DNA of 58,637 nt, from NCBI GenBank assembly GCA_017544705.1, contig JAFYDQ010000060.1, positions 1 to 58,637 on the forward strand, given 5' to 3'. Positions 1-8,659 of this stretch are shown in pieces; within the stretch, counting starts at the first letter, position 1, and every line of letters starts with the position of its first letter. A program made the translations under genes and the position numbers. The notes beneath the pieces were generated by a model, which was not told where the DNA came from, did not search any database, and was given only the letters and a program-made list of their open reading frames with translations. The DNA comes from Lachnospiraceae bacterium (GTDB lineage Bacteria; Bacillota; Clostridia; Lachnospirales; Lachnospiraceae).

Positions 1-2302
1 TGAATGGATCGGTTCTTTTATGTTCGGGTTCTTCGGAATGGTATCCTATGTTGTTCCCATCGCTCTGTTTTTTGCAGTCGCTTTCTTTTTATCCAATCGC
101 GGTAAAAGTGTCGCCTGGGTCAAAGTCGTATCAGCGATCGTTTTTGTGATCATCCTGTGCTGTTTTGCATCTCTTGCTTTCTTAAAGAAAGAGGTGATCT
201 TGCAGCTTGGGCTGACGCAGTTTTATTCGTACTGTCAGACCGATCACTTATCCGGCGGCCTGTTGGGCTGTCTCTTTTCATGGATCTTCCTGAAATCCAT
301 CGGATCGGCAGCAACTTGGGTATTGCTGATCGTGCTGATGATCATTTCCGTTGTCCTGATCACGGAAAAATCATTTTTTAAAGGTGTTAAGAAAGGCAGC
401 GAATCGATCTATCATTCCGCAAAGGATGACATGCAAAGAAGAAGGGAACGCAGGATTGAAAAAGCGGAACAGTTAAGACAGTATGAAGCGTATCAGATGG
501 AGGCTTCCAATAGCGGGAAGGTTCTCAGGACCGATAAAAAGGTATCCGGCGTTATGGTGGACACCACGCTTCGCGCCGAAAAACAGGAAAGTGATGATAT
601 CCGTGAGATCACGGACTCCAAAAAGGATGACGAAAACCGTTCCGATTATTACGCCCTGAAAAACGATCATTCCATTAATATCAGGGAAAATGATGATTTT
701 GTGGATGATTACGTGGATGATGTCATTCCGCAAAAATCCGGCAAAAAGAAAAAGGGCACGGATAAAACAAAACAGACGGCCGATGAGGAAATCGTGATAA
801 ATAAAGAGAGCGTCAATCCAGACGGATATCGTTTTCCGCCGATCAATATCCTTGAAAAGGGGAAAAAGACAACCGGAGATTCTGCCGCTCACTTAAATCA
901 GACTGCCGCCAAATTAGAGGAAACCCTGCTGAACTTCGGTGTAAAGGCAACCGTAACGGATATCAGCCAGGGACCTACGGTCACGCGATATGAATTGGAA
1001 CCGGATGCCGGAGTAAAAGTCAGTAAGATCGTCGGACTTTCAGACGATATCAAGCTGCGGATGGCAGCTACGGATATCCGGATCGAAGCACCGATCCCCG
1101 GAAAAGCCGCGGTCGGTATCGAGATTCCGAATGCGAATAATGCAACGGTCATGTTTCGTGATTTGATCGAGACGGAAACATTTCAGAAAGCATCTTCCAA
1201 GATCAGTTTCGCGGTCGGAAAAGATCTTGGCGGGGATGTGGTCGTTGCGGATATCGCTAAGATGCCGCATATGCTGATCGCAGGGGCGACGGGATCCGGT
1301 AAATCCGTCTGTATCAACACACTGATCATGAGCATCCTGTATAAAGCAAGACCGGATGAAGTCAAACTGATCATGATCGACCCGAAGGTTGTGGAATTAA
1401 GCGTTTATAACGGAATCCCGCATCTGATGATCCCGGTCGTGACCGATCCGAAGAAAGCGGCAGCCGCCCTGCAATGGGGTGTCAATGAGATGACGGATCG
1501 ATACAATAAATTCGCAGATCTTGGCGTGCGGGACTTAAGCGGCTATAACCGTAAGGTTGAGACACTGACCGGAAAAGATGCTTCCGAAGAAGACCGTGAA
1601 AAATATGCCAAGATGCCGCAGATCGTCATCATTGTTGATGAACTTGCGGACCTGATGATGGTGGCACCCGGTGATGTGGAAGACTCCATCTGCCGTCTGG
1701 CACAGCTGGCAAGAGCAGCGGGCATCCATTTGATCATTGCCACGCAGAGACCGTCGGTTGATGTCATTACCGGCCTGATCAAAGCGAATATGCCAAGCAG
1801 GGTAGCTTTCAGCGTTTCTTCGGGTGTTGACAGCAGAACGATCCTCGATATGAACGGCGCGGAAAAACTGCTCGGAAAAGGAGATATGCTGTTTTATCCG
1901 CAGGGATATCCGAAGCCATCCCGCATCCAGGGAGCATATATATCCGATTCCGAAGTCCAGTCGGTTGTTGACTTTTTGATCAAAAACTCCAAAGGAGCGT
2001 CCTATAATGCCGATATGGAGGAAAAAATCAAGTCACAGATGAGTGCGCCTACCCTGTCTGATGCGTCTGACGGAGAAGAACGGGATGAATTATACGCGGA
2101 AGCCGGTAAATTCATCATTGAAAATGACAAAGCTTCGATCGGTAACCTGCAAAGAAGATTCAAGATCGGATTTAACAGGGCTGCCAGGATCATGGACCAG
2201 CTTGCGGATGATGAAGTGGTAAGCAAGAGCGAAGGAACAAAAGCTAGACAGGTATTGATGAGCATGGAGCAGTTCATGCAGTTTCTTGATAACGAAACCT
2301 GA
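1..2302 (+). CDS. ftsK: DNA translocase FtsK/SpoIIIE, 5' end outside the window
   Basis: Septal DNA pump that uses ATP to move chromosome ends through the closing division septum. The reading frame is open from base 2, before the first ATG at 20, so the N-terminus lies upstream and the gene is partial. Visible parts in order: hydrophobic membrane segments up to about base 380, a charged Lys/Asp/Glu-rich linker (about 400-830), the motor domain with Walker A GATGSGKS (about 1283-1306) and Walker B IVIIVDELADLM (about 1624-1660), and a C-terminal winged-helix gamma domain (about 2090-2290) of the kind that reads KOPS/SRS sequences. FtsK (vegetative) and SpoIIIE (sporulation) cannot be told apart from this fragment. 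The next gene follows after 14 bases. Confidence 0.95.
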   Translation, partial: EWIGSFMFGFFGMVSYVVPIALFFAVAFFLSNRGKSVAWVKVVSAIVFVIILCCFASLAFLKKEVILQLGLTQFYSYCQTDHLSGGLLGCLFSWIFLKSIGSAATWVLLIVLMIISVVLITEKSFFKGVKKGSESIYHSAKDDMQRRRERRIEKAEQLRQYEAYQMEASNSGKVLRTDKKVSGVMVDTTLRAEKQESDDIREITDSKKDDENRSDYYALKNDHSINIRENDDFVDDYVDDVIPQKSGKKKKGTDKTKQTADEEIVINKESVNPDGYRFPPINILEKGKKTTGDSAAHLNQTAAKLEETLLNFGVKATVTDISQGPTVTRYELEPDAGVKVSKIVGLSDDIKLRMAATDIRIEAPIPGKAAVGIEIPNANNATVMFRDLIETETFQKASSKISFAVGKDLGGDVVVADIAKMPHMLIAGATGSGKSVCINTLIMSILYKARPDEVKLIMIDPKVVELSVYNGIPHLMIPVVTDPKKAAAALQWGVNEMTDRYNKFADLGVRDLSGYNRKVETLTGKDASEEDREKYAKMPQIVIIVDELADLMMVAPGDVEDSICRLAQLARAAGIHLIIATQRPSVDVITGLIKANMPSRVAFSVSSGVDSRTILDMNGAEKLLGKGDMLFYPQGYPKPSRIQGAYISDSEVQSVVDFLIKNSKGASYNADMEEKIKSQMSAPTLSDASDGEERDELYAEAGKFIIENDKASIGNLQRRFKIGFNRAARIMDQLADDEVVSKSEGTKARQVLMSMEQFMQFLDNET

Positions 2303-2316
2303 TGATGGAGTAAAGT

Positions 2317-3783
2317 ATGATCTGTCCGAAATGTGGAAATGAAATAGCAGAAGGACATTTGTACTGCGAAGTCTGCGGCGAGGAAATCCAGATTGTTCCG
2401 GATTTTGATCTGCAGGTGGAAGAAAGCATCAATGTTACCTTAACAAGCGTTGCGGGAGAGGTCAAAATTGATGCGGATGTCGGCAGTGTCACGAAAGAGA
2501 TCCCGACGGAAAAGGTTGTTGAGATGATCGAAACAACCTCACCTGTTAAAAAACCGGAAAGCAACGTCCAAAGAAAGAAAAAAAGCCCGACCGGCAGTAT
2601 CAATATAAGAATGCTATGGCCCTTTATCGCGGGAGGGCTTTGTTTGATTACGGCCCTTGTTTTTGTGATCGTACACTTCAGCGGATCTTCCGCAAAGACG
2701 CCGGAGGATGCATATGAAGAAGCCATGCAGTTTTATCAGGCAGGAAATTATACGGATGCCGTTGAAGTCCTTCGCACGTTAAATGCCGGTGCAGGCAGGA
2801 CAAATGAGAGTGTTCTGCTGCTGGCGGACTGTTATTTTTCCCAGATGAAATATGATGAATGCAGGCAGCTTCTCATTCAGGAACTGGTAAAGGATCCTGA
2901 CAACACCGAATTGCTGAATCATCTGATGGAATGCTATATCGCGCAGGATGATAAAGAAGAGATCAGCAAACTTCTGTCCAACACGGATAATACGGAAATC
3001 CTCGAAAAATACGATGAATATATTGCACCGCCGCCGTTGTTTTCTCTTGAATCCGGTACTTATACGGATGATGAACAGCTTTCCCTGATCGCGGAAAAAG
3101 AAGGTGAGATTCACTATACGCTGGACGGATCCAGTCCCGGTAAGGACTCCATGCTCTATGTACAGCCGTTTATCTTTGATGTCGGCGAACACAACGTTCA
3201 GGCAGTTTTTGTAAACGAAAAAGGCATGGTAAGTGAGCCGGTCTCAAACACTTACGTAATCGAGAAAAAGATGCTGGATGATCCGGTACTCCTTACGGAA
3301 GGCGGGAAGTATTCCGATCCGGAACTGATCCGGCTTGAAAAGCCGACGGGTGCAGTCATCTATTATACGGATGATCAGACGGAACCGACGGTAGAATCCA
3401 ATGTGTATAACCAGCCGATCCCAATGCCGATCCGTGATAAAACATATCGTTTTATCGTCATTGACGGTGACGGACTGACTTCTCAGATCATAGAAGCAAC
3501 GTATTCCCTGCAGATGGCCACATTGATCGATGTGACAATGGCGGAAAATGCAGTCCAGTTATGCCTGACGATCGGGGGAAAGGGCGTAAAGCAGTCCGAA
3601 TACAAGTGTTCATCCGCATACCGTGTGAATGACAGGAATTATTATCTGGTAGAAGAGTATTCCCTGCAAACGTCCGAAAAAGTCAAAACAGGCAGGGTTT
3701 ACGCGGTTGATGTTCTGACCGGTGAATTATACAAGGTGGATATGTCTTCCGCGGAAGGGGATTATCAGCTTACCCCGTTTTAG
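2317..3783 (+). CDS. Zinc-ribbon, single-pass membrane protein with TPR-like and chitobiase C-terminal-like domains
   Basis: No known enzymatic role recognised. The 488-residue protein starts with a zinc ribbon (CPKC near residue 3, CEVC near 18), has an acidic linker, one transmembrane segment (about residues 97-122, after a Lys/Arg-rich stretch), then a helical region resembling tetratricopeptide repeats (about 128-230). Two beta-sandwich repeats of the chitobiase/beta-hexosaminidase C-terminal type follow, marked by YTLDGSSP (about 268) and YYTDDQTEPT (about 349). The predicted topology is a cytoplasmic zinc ribbon with the repeat domains outside the membrane. This architecture recurs in Clostridia and is generally annotated as hypothetical. 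It follows the FtsK gene closely and probably shares its transcript. Confidence 0.85.
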   Translation: MICPKCGNEIAEGHLYCEVCGEEIQIVPDFDLQVEESINVTLTSVAGEVKIDADVGSVTKEIPTEKVVEMIETTSPVKKPESNVQRKKKSPTGSINIRMLWPFIAGGLCLITALVFVIVHFSGSSAKTPEDAYEEAMQFYQAGNYTDAVEVLRTLNAGAGRTNESVLLLADCYFSQMKYDECRQLLIQELVKDPDNTELLNHLMECYIAQDDKEEISKLLSNTDNTEILEKYDEYIAPPPLFSLESGTYTDDEQLSLIAEKEGEIHYTLDGSSPGKDSMLYVQPFIFDVGEHNVQAVFVNEKGMVSEPVSNTYVIEKKMLDDPVLLTEGGKYSDPELIRLEKPTGAVIYYTDDQTEPTVESNVYNQPIPMPIRDKTYRFIVIDGDGLTSQIIEATYSLQMATLIDVTMAENAVQLCLTIGGKGVKQSEYKCSSAYRVNDRNYYLVEEYSLQTSEKVKTGRVYAVDVLTGELYKVDMSSAEGDYQLTPF

Positions 3784-3797
3784 GATGCAGATATCCA

Positions 3798-3826
3798 TAG
3801 ACAATTCAAACACAGTGAATTATAGT
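3798..3826 (+). promoter_or_regulatory. Putative promoter of nfnA-nfnB
   Basis: A TAGACA box at 3798-3803 and TATAGT at 3821-3826 are separated by 17 bases, in the 83-base gap before nfnA. Both boxes deviate from consensus by one or two bases. No terminator hairpin separates this gap from the upstream gene. Confidence 0.45.
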
Positions 3827-3866
3827 AGTATTGTTGTTTTTAGTATCAGGTGTCGGAGGGAAAAAT

Positions 3867-4757
3867 ATGTTTCAGATCTTAAAGGCAGATTGTCTGGCAG
3901 AAAATATCTATCAGATGGTCGTTTTGGCGCCGCGGGTGGCAAAATCCTGTCAACCCGGACAATTTGTGATCGTCAAAACGGATGAAACCGGGGAGCGGAT
4001 CCCGCTTACCATTTGTGATTATGACCGGAATGAGGGAACCATAACCATCGTATTCCAGACGGTTGGTGCTTCCACAAAGAAAATGGCCAACCTGAAAGCA
4101 GGGGATGCATTCCGTGATTTTACCGGTCCTCTGGGACGCGCTTCGGAATTTGTTGAAGAGGATATTGATGCCCTGAAACAGAAAAAATTCCTGTTTGTTG
4201 CCGGCGGTGTCGGCACTGCACCCGTATATCCGCAGGTAAAATGGCTGCATGAACACGGGATCGATGCCGATGTGATCGTCGGGGCCAAAACAAAAGACCT
4301 GCTGATCCTGGAAGAGGAAATGCGCTCCGTTGCCGGTAACCTTTATATCACAACGGATGACGGTTCTTATGTCCGTAAAGGAATGGTAACGGATGTGATC
4401 AAAGATCTTTATCAAAACGAAGGGAAAAAATATGATACCTGTGTTGCGATCGGTCCGATGATCATGATGAAATTCGTTTGTCTTTTAACAAAGGAACTGA
4501 ACCTTAAGACGATCGTATCGCTCAATCCGATCATGGTTGACGGGACGGGCATGTGCGGTGCATGCAGAGTGATCGTCGGGTCGGAAGTAAAGTTTGCCTG
4601 TGTTGACGGGCCTGAATTTGACGGTCATCTGGTTGATTTTGATCAGGCGATGAAACGTCAGCAGCTGTACAAATCCCAGGAAGGACGTGCCATGCTCGCA
4701 CTCAGTGAGGGAGAGACGCACCATGGCGGATGCGGTAATTGCGGAGGTGATCGTTAA
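3867..4757 (+). CDS. nfnA: NfnA-type FAD/NAD-binding subunit (sulfide/dihydroorotate dehydrogenase-like)
   Basis: Small subunit of a flavin-based transhydrogenase. With the next gene it matches the NfnAB pair, which couples reduced ferredoxin, NADH and NADPH by electron bifurcation; similar pairs are also annotated as sulfide dehydrogenase or glutamate synthase accessory proteins. The 296-residue product has an N-terminal ferredoxin-reductase-like FAD domain, an NAD-binding domain with GGVGTAPVYP (about residue 112), and a 2Fe-2S site near DGTGMCGACR and the later FACVDG, where the first Asp plus three Cys fit the Asp/Cys3 ligand set known for NfnA. The tail has an extra Cys-rich GGCGNCGG. 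I chose the ATG at 3867 because GGAGGG at 3855-3860 is well placed; an in-frame alternative at 3831 has no such site. The stop overlaps the next ATG by one base. Confidence 0.85.
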   Translation: MFQILKADCLAENIYQMVVLAPRVAKSCQPGQFVIVKTDETGERIPLTICDYDRNEGTITIVFQTVGASTKKMANLKAGDAFRDFTGPLGRASEFVEEDIDALKQKKFLFVAGGVGTAPVYPQVKWLHEHGIDADVIVGAKTKDLLILEEEMRSVAGNLYITTDDGSYVRKGMVTDVIKDLYQNEGKKYDTCVAIGPMIMMKFVCLLTKELNLKTIVSLNPIMVDGTGMCGACRVIVGSEVKFACVDGPEFDGHLVDFDQAMKRQQLYKSQEGRAMLALSEGETHHGGCGNCGGDR

Positions 4758-6142
4758 TGGATATGATGAAAAAAACACCTGTAAGAGAACAGGATCCCAA
4801 GATCAGGGCAACCAATTTTGATGAGGTCTGCCTCGGATACAATGAAGAAGAAGCATTGACGGAAGCCTCCAGATGTTTAAACTGCAAGAATCCGCAGTGT
4901 GTGCAGGGTTGTCCTGTTGCCATTGATATCCCGGCCTTCATCAGTGAAGTGAAAGCAAATGATTTTAAGGCGGCATCAGAGATCATCGGAAAATCCAGTG
5001 CGCTTCCGGCGGTATGCGGACGTGTATGCCCGCAGGAAAACCAGTGTGAAGGGAAATGCATCCGCGGAATCAAAGGAGAAGCGGTTTCCATCGGAAAACT
5101 CGAACGTTTTGTTGCTGACTGGGCAAGAGAAAACAATATCAAACCCACGCCGGCAGCCGCGTTGAACGGACATAAGGTCGCCGTGATCGGCAGCGGCCCT
5201 TCCGGGCTGACCTGTGCAGGCGATCTTGCAAGGCTTGGTTACAGTGTTACGATCTTTGAAGCATTACACGAACCGGGCGGTGTTCTGGTGTATGGCATCC
5301 CGGAATTCCGTTTACCCAAACAGAAAGTCGTCGCTGCAGAAATCGAGAATCTGAAAGCACTCGGCGTTACCATCGAGACAAATGTTGTGATCGGAAAATC
5401 CGTTACGATCGATGAACTGCTGAATGAAGAAGGATATGAAGCCGTCTTTATCGGATCCGGCGCCGGTCTTCCGAAATTCATGGGGATACCGGGGGAGACA
5501 GCTAACGGTGTATACTCGGCCAATGAATACCTGACCAGAAGCAATCTGATGAAGGCATTTGATGACCAATACGATACGCCGATCAATCCGGGGAAAAAGG
5601 TTGCTGTTGTCGGCGGTGGTAATGTTGCAATGGATGCCGCAAGAACAGCCCTAAGACTTGGTGCCGATGTCAGTATCGTATACAGAAGGAGCGAAGAAGA
5701 ACTTCCCGCAAGAGTGGAAGAAGTTCATCATGCCAAGGAAGAAGGCGTTGTATTTGAACTGTTAACAAATCCCGTTGAAATCCTTGTCGATGAAAACGGT
5801 TGGGTGAGCGGTATGAAATGCATCCGCATGGAACTCGGTGAGCCGGATGCATCAGGACGACGCAGACCGGTAGAAATTCCCGGTTCTGAATTTGTCATGG
5901 AACTCGATACTGTGATCATGTCACTCGGTACATCTCCCAATCCGCTGATCTCGTCCACAACAAAAGGCCTTGAGATCAATAAACGGCAGGGGATCGTGAT
6001 CACCGAAGAAACCGGTGCAACCTCCAAAGAAGGTGTTTATGCAGGCGGAGATGCCGTTACGGGAGCTGCCACAGTCATTTTGGCTATGGGTGCAGGAAAG
6101 TCTGCGGCCAAAGGAATCGATGAATATTTGCGTGCAAAATAA
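4757..6142 (+). CDS. nfnB: NfnB / NADPH-dependent glutamate synthase small-subunit-like flavoprotein
   Basis: Large subunit partner of the preceding gene, often named gltA or gltD-like. The 461-residue protein has an N-terminal Cys-rich domain for two 4Fe-4S clusters (CLNCKNPQCVQGCP about residues 38-51 and CGRVCPQENQCEGKC about 90-104). FAD binding is shown by GSGPSGLTCAGDLARLG (about 145) and NADPH binding by VVGGGNVAMDAARTALRLGA (about 285). A second FAD contact lies near GVYAGGDAVTGAATV. The fusion-free size and direct coupling to an NfnA-type subunit favour NfnB over a true GltD, since no large glutamate synthase subunit is nearby. A GGAGGTGA ribosome site lies at 4743-4750, inside the end of nfnA. 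Confidence 0.85.
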   Translation: MDMMKKTPVREQDPKIRATNFDEVCLGYNEEEALTEASRCLNCKNPQCVQGCPVAIDIPAFISEVKANDFKAASEIIGKSSALPAVCGRVCPQENQCEGKCIRGIKGEAVSIGKLERFVADWARENNIKPTPAAALNGHKVAVIGSGPSGLTCAGDLARLGYSVTIFEALHEPGGVLVYGIPEFRLPKQKVVAAEIENLKALGVTIETNVVIGKSVTIDELLNEEGYEAVFIGSGAGLPKFMGIPGETANGVYSANEYLTRSNLMKAFDDQYDTPINPGKKVAVVGGGNVAMDAARTALRLGADVSIVYRRSEEELPARVEEVHHAKEEGVVFELLTNPVEILVDENGWVSGMKCIRMELGEPDASGRRRPVEIPGSEFVMELDTVIMSLGTSPNPLISSTTKGLEINKRQGIVITEETGATSKEGVYAGGDAVTGAATVILAMGAGKSAAKGIDEYLRAK

Positions 6143-6153
6143 CGGAGGTTACA

Positions 6154-6630
6154 ATGCCCTGGTGTCCGAATTGTAAATACGAGTATAAAGACGGGATCAA
6201 AATCTGTGCGGATTGCGGTGCCACGCTTGTCTCTTCGCTTGATGAGATTTATGCAATGGAAGAAGAAACCAAACGGGAAGAGATGGAAGCTTATGCGATC
6301 AAGCAGCAGAAACTGCAGGATATGATCATGGAGCAGGCGGAAGAGATCGATATGATCAATGATGAAGTCAAAGAGATCGCTTCCTTCAGAAAAGCCAAAG
6401 ATAAAGCAGCGGATTACAGATCTTCCGCATATGCACTGACCATTGTCGGAGGGCTAGGGCTGATCGCCGTGATCCTGTATCTTTCCGGTGTGATCAACAT
6501 TTCACTTTCCGATAATATCAGGATCATTTCGGTAGTGACGTTATCCGTGATGTTCCTCTTTTTCATTTTTATGGGGATCAGGTCTTTTCTTGACGCAAAG
6601 AAATGCGATGCCATATCGGGGGCGGAATAA
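6154..6630 (+). CDS. Zinc-ribbon membrane protein, probably truncated by an in-frame stop
   Basis: Function unknown. The 158-residue product begins with a zinc ribbon (CPNC near residue 4, CADC near 18), followed by a long helical, Glu/Met-rich region likely to form a coiled coil (about 30-80) and two transmembrane helices (about 92-112 and 122-145). A GGAGG at 6143-6147 fits the ATG. The frame ends with TAA at 6628-6630 but stays open for another 73 codons afterwards, up to a TGA that overlaps the rlmH start (see the next entry). I therefore suspect a longer ancestral protein with a soluble C-terminal domain. It resembles the zinc-ribbon protein before nfnA in its N-terminal module only. Confidence 0.75.
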   Translation: MPWCPNCKYEYKDGIKICADCGATLVSSLDEIYAMEEETKREEMEAYAIKQQKLQDMIMEQAEEIDMINDEVKEIASFRKAKDKAADYRSSAYALTIVGGLGLIAVILYLSGVINISLSDNIRIISVVTLSVMFLFFIFMGIRSFLDAKKCDAISGAE

Positions 6631-6852
6631 TCTGCCGAAGATGATGCCATAAACTGGTTTCTTACGGCGTATGACGTGGCCGGCATTGATGCGGCCTGTC
6701 ATCTGACCGATACGGATATGGAAGAGGAAATGAAATATTTTGCCAGAAACGAATTCATGAAACAGGTTTTAAAAAAACGTTTCCCCGAGTTGTCCGTCGC
6801 ACATCTAGAGAATCTGCTGGAGAATCTGTACACGCAAATATATGAACGTTGA
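6631..6852 (+). other. In-frame continuation of the zinc-ribbon gene after its TAA
   Basis: This stretch is in phase with the upstream frame and reads 73 sense codons before TGA at 6850-6852. The translation looks like a real helical domain (for example DDAINWFLTAYDVAG, MEEEMKYFARNEFMKQVLKK, LENLLENLYTQIYER). It has no start codon with a ribosome site of its own at the beginning. Its end overlaps the rlmH ATG (6842) by 11 bases, the compact joining typical of neighbouring genes here. It is best read as the detached C-terminal domain of the upstream gene after a nonsense change. Confidence 0.6.
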
Positions 6853-7321
6853 GATCCTGTGTGTCGGCAAACTGAAGGAATCCTATCTGCAAGACGCCGT
6901 TACCGAATATAAAAAGCGTCTTTCCAAGTATTGTCATATCAATATTCTGGAAGTTGCAGATGAGAAAACCATCGACAAACAAAGTGAAGCGCAGGATGAG
7001 ATCGTACGTAACAGGGAAGGAGAACGTCTGATCCGGCTGATGCGTGAACAGGCATACGTGATCACTTTGGAGATCAGCGGAAAAATGATGGATTCCTTTG
7101 AATTTGCGAAAACCATGGAAGAACTGGCAGTCCGATCCGTTTCCGACATCCAGTTTGTGATCGGCGGATCGCTCGGGCTTTCAAAAGCTGTTATGAGCAG
7201 GGCCGATCTTGCACTGAGTTTTTCAAAAATGACATTCCCGCATCAATTGATGCGGGTCATTCTATTAGAACAGATCTATCGCGGATACAGGATCATCAAT
7301 CATGAACCGTATCATAAGTAG
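6842..7321 (+). CDS. rlmH: 23S rRNA (pseudouridine1915-N3)-methyltransferase RlmH
   Basis: Methylates N3 of pseudouridine 1915 in helix 69 of 23S rRNA, using S-adenosylmethionine, on assembled 70S ribosomes. At 159 residues it has the family length. The SPOUT fold signature is present: the glycine-rich FVIGGSLGLS loop (about residues 101-110) and the conserved C-terminus ending in EQIYRGYRIINHEPYHK, which forms the trefoil-knot SAM site and dimer interface. The start at 6842 begins MNVEILCVGKLKE, as expected for the family. It overlaps the tail of the interrupted upstream gene, and the pyrimidine phosphorylase gene follows 23 bases later. Confidence 0.96.
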   Translation: MNVEILCVGKLKESYLQDAVTEYKKRLSKYCHINILEVADEKTIDKQSEAQDEIVRNREGERLIRLMREQAYVITLEISGKMMDSFEFAKTMEELAVRSVSDIQFVIGGSLGLSKAVMSRADLALSFSKMTFPHQLMRVILLEQIYRGYRIINHEPYHK

Positions 7322-7344
7322 AAATTTTGAAGGAGGGCTTTTAT

Positions 7345-8649
7345 ATGCTGATGGTTGACTTGATCAAGAAAAAGCGTGACGGCGGGAAACTGTCTGAAGA
7401 AGAGATCCGATACATGATCAACGGGTATACAAACGGTGAGATCCCGGATTATCAGATGTCAGCCATGCTGATGGCCATCCTTTTCCGGCAAATGGATGTG
7501 ACGGAAACCGTTCAATTAACCCTTGCCATGATGAACAGCGGCGATGTTTTGGACCTTTCCATGATTGATGGGATCAAAGTGGATAAACATTCAACCGGCG
7601 GTGTCGGTGACAAGACCAGTCTTGTACTGACTCCCATGGTTGCTTCTCTCGGCGTCCCGGTTGCCAAAATGAGCGGCAGAGGGCTCGGACATACCGGCGG
7701 AACGATCGATAAACTGGAAAGCTTTCAAGGTTTTCATACGGATATTACAAACGAGCAGTTTCTGCAGAATATTTCCAGGATCGGTATTTCCATTATGGGG
7801 CAGACAGCCAATCTTGCACCTGCGGACAAAAAACTGTATGCGCTTCGGGATGTGACGGGAACCGTAGACAATATGTCCCTGATCGTCAGTTCCATCATGA
7901 GTAAAAAACTGGCTGCCGGCGCTGATGCGATCGTCCTGGATGTCAAATGCGGTAACGGCGCTTTTATGAAGACGGAAGCGGATGCAACAGAACTGGCAAA
8001 AAGCATGGTGGATATCGGCAAACGTTCCGGACGCAATATGGTTGCCGTTATTTCCGATATGGATCAACCGCTCGGCAATGCCGTGGGCAATGCACTGGAG
8101 GTCAAAGAAGCGATCGAGACACTAAACGGACAAGGTCCAAAAGATCTTCGGGAACTTTGCCTGACACTGGGTACGCAAATGGTCATGCTCGCAGGGAAAG
8201 CGGACTCCGAAAATGAAGCCCGTAAGCGCCTTTCCCAGGTACTTGATGACGGTACGGCGCTTTCCAAATTCGCTGACTTTATCGAAGCACAGGGAGGATC
8301 CCGTGAACAGGTTTATGATCCGTCAAAATTACCTGCTGCATCCGAAACATTTGAATTAAAAGCCGGATGCGACGGATATGTGCAAAAAATCGTCTGTGAG
8401 GAGGTCGGAAATACATCTTTGCTGCTTGGCGGCGGCAGAAGAAACAAAACCGATCAGATCGATCTGTCCGTCGGCATTATCCTGAAAAAGAAAGTCGGCG
8501 ACCGGGTAAGTGCCGATGATACGATTGCGATCATTCATTCCAATGATGCGGACAAAACAAAAGAGGCTGCAAAGCGTTTATATCAGGCATATTCATTTGG
8601 AAACGACAAATGCGAGCCGGGGAAACTGATCAAACAGATCATAAGATAG
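7345..8649 (+). CDS. pdp: Pyrimidine-nucleoside phosphorylase
   Basis: Splits uridine, deoxyuridine or thymidine with phosphate to the base and (deoxy)ribose-1-phosphate, in nucleoside salvage. The 434-residue protein carries the thymidine/pyrimidine phosphorylase signature KMSGRGLGHTGGTIDKLES (about residues 105-123), the phosphate-binding KHSTGGVGDKTS (about 77-88), and a C-terminal domain of mixed alpha/beta type. It groups better with the Gram-positive Pdp type than with the enterobacterial DeoA, but substrate range cannot be read from sequence. I prefer the ATG at 7345 because AGGAGG at 7331-7336 is correctly spaced; a TTG at 7327 would lie on top of that site. A second ATG at 7351 is also possible. 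Confidence 0.92.
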   Translation: MLMVDLIKKKRDGGKLSEEEIRYMINGYTNGEIPDYQMSAMLMAILFRQMDVTETVQLTLAMMNSGDVLDLSMIDGIKVDKHSTGGVGDKTSLVLTPMVASLGVPVAKMSGRGLGHTGGTIDKLESFQGFHTDITNEQFLQNISRIGISIMGQTANLAPADKKLYALRDVTGTVDNMSLIVSSIMSKKLAAGADAIVLDVKCGNGAFMKTEADATELAKSMVDIGKRSGRNMVAVISDMDQPLGNAVGNALEVKEAIETLNGQGPKDLRELCLTLGTQMVMLAGKADSENEARKRLSQVLDDGTALSKFADFIEAQGGSREQVYDPSKLPAASETFELKAGCDGYVQKIVCEEVGNTSLLLGGGRRNKTDQIDLSVGIILKKKVGDRVSADDTIAIIHSNDADKTKEAAKRLYQAYSFGNDKCEPGKLIKQIIR

Positions 8650-8659
8650 TTGGGTGTCT

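Noticed and set aside
6628..6852. Programmed stop-codon readthrough or recoding at the TAA of the zinc-ribbon gene
   Set aside because: The codon is TAA, not TGA or TAG as used for selenocysteine or pyrrolysine, and no recoding hairpin is evident just after it; mutation or error is simpler.
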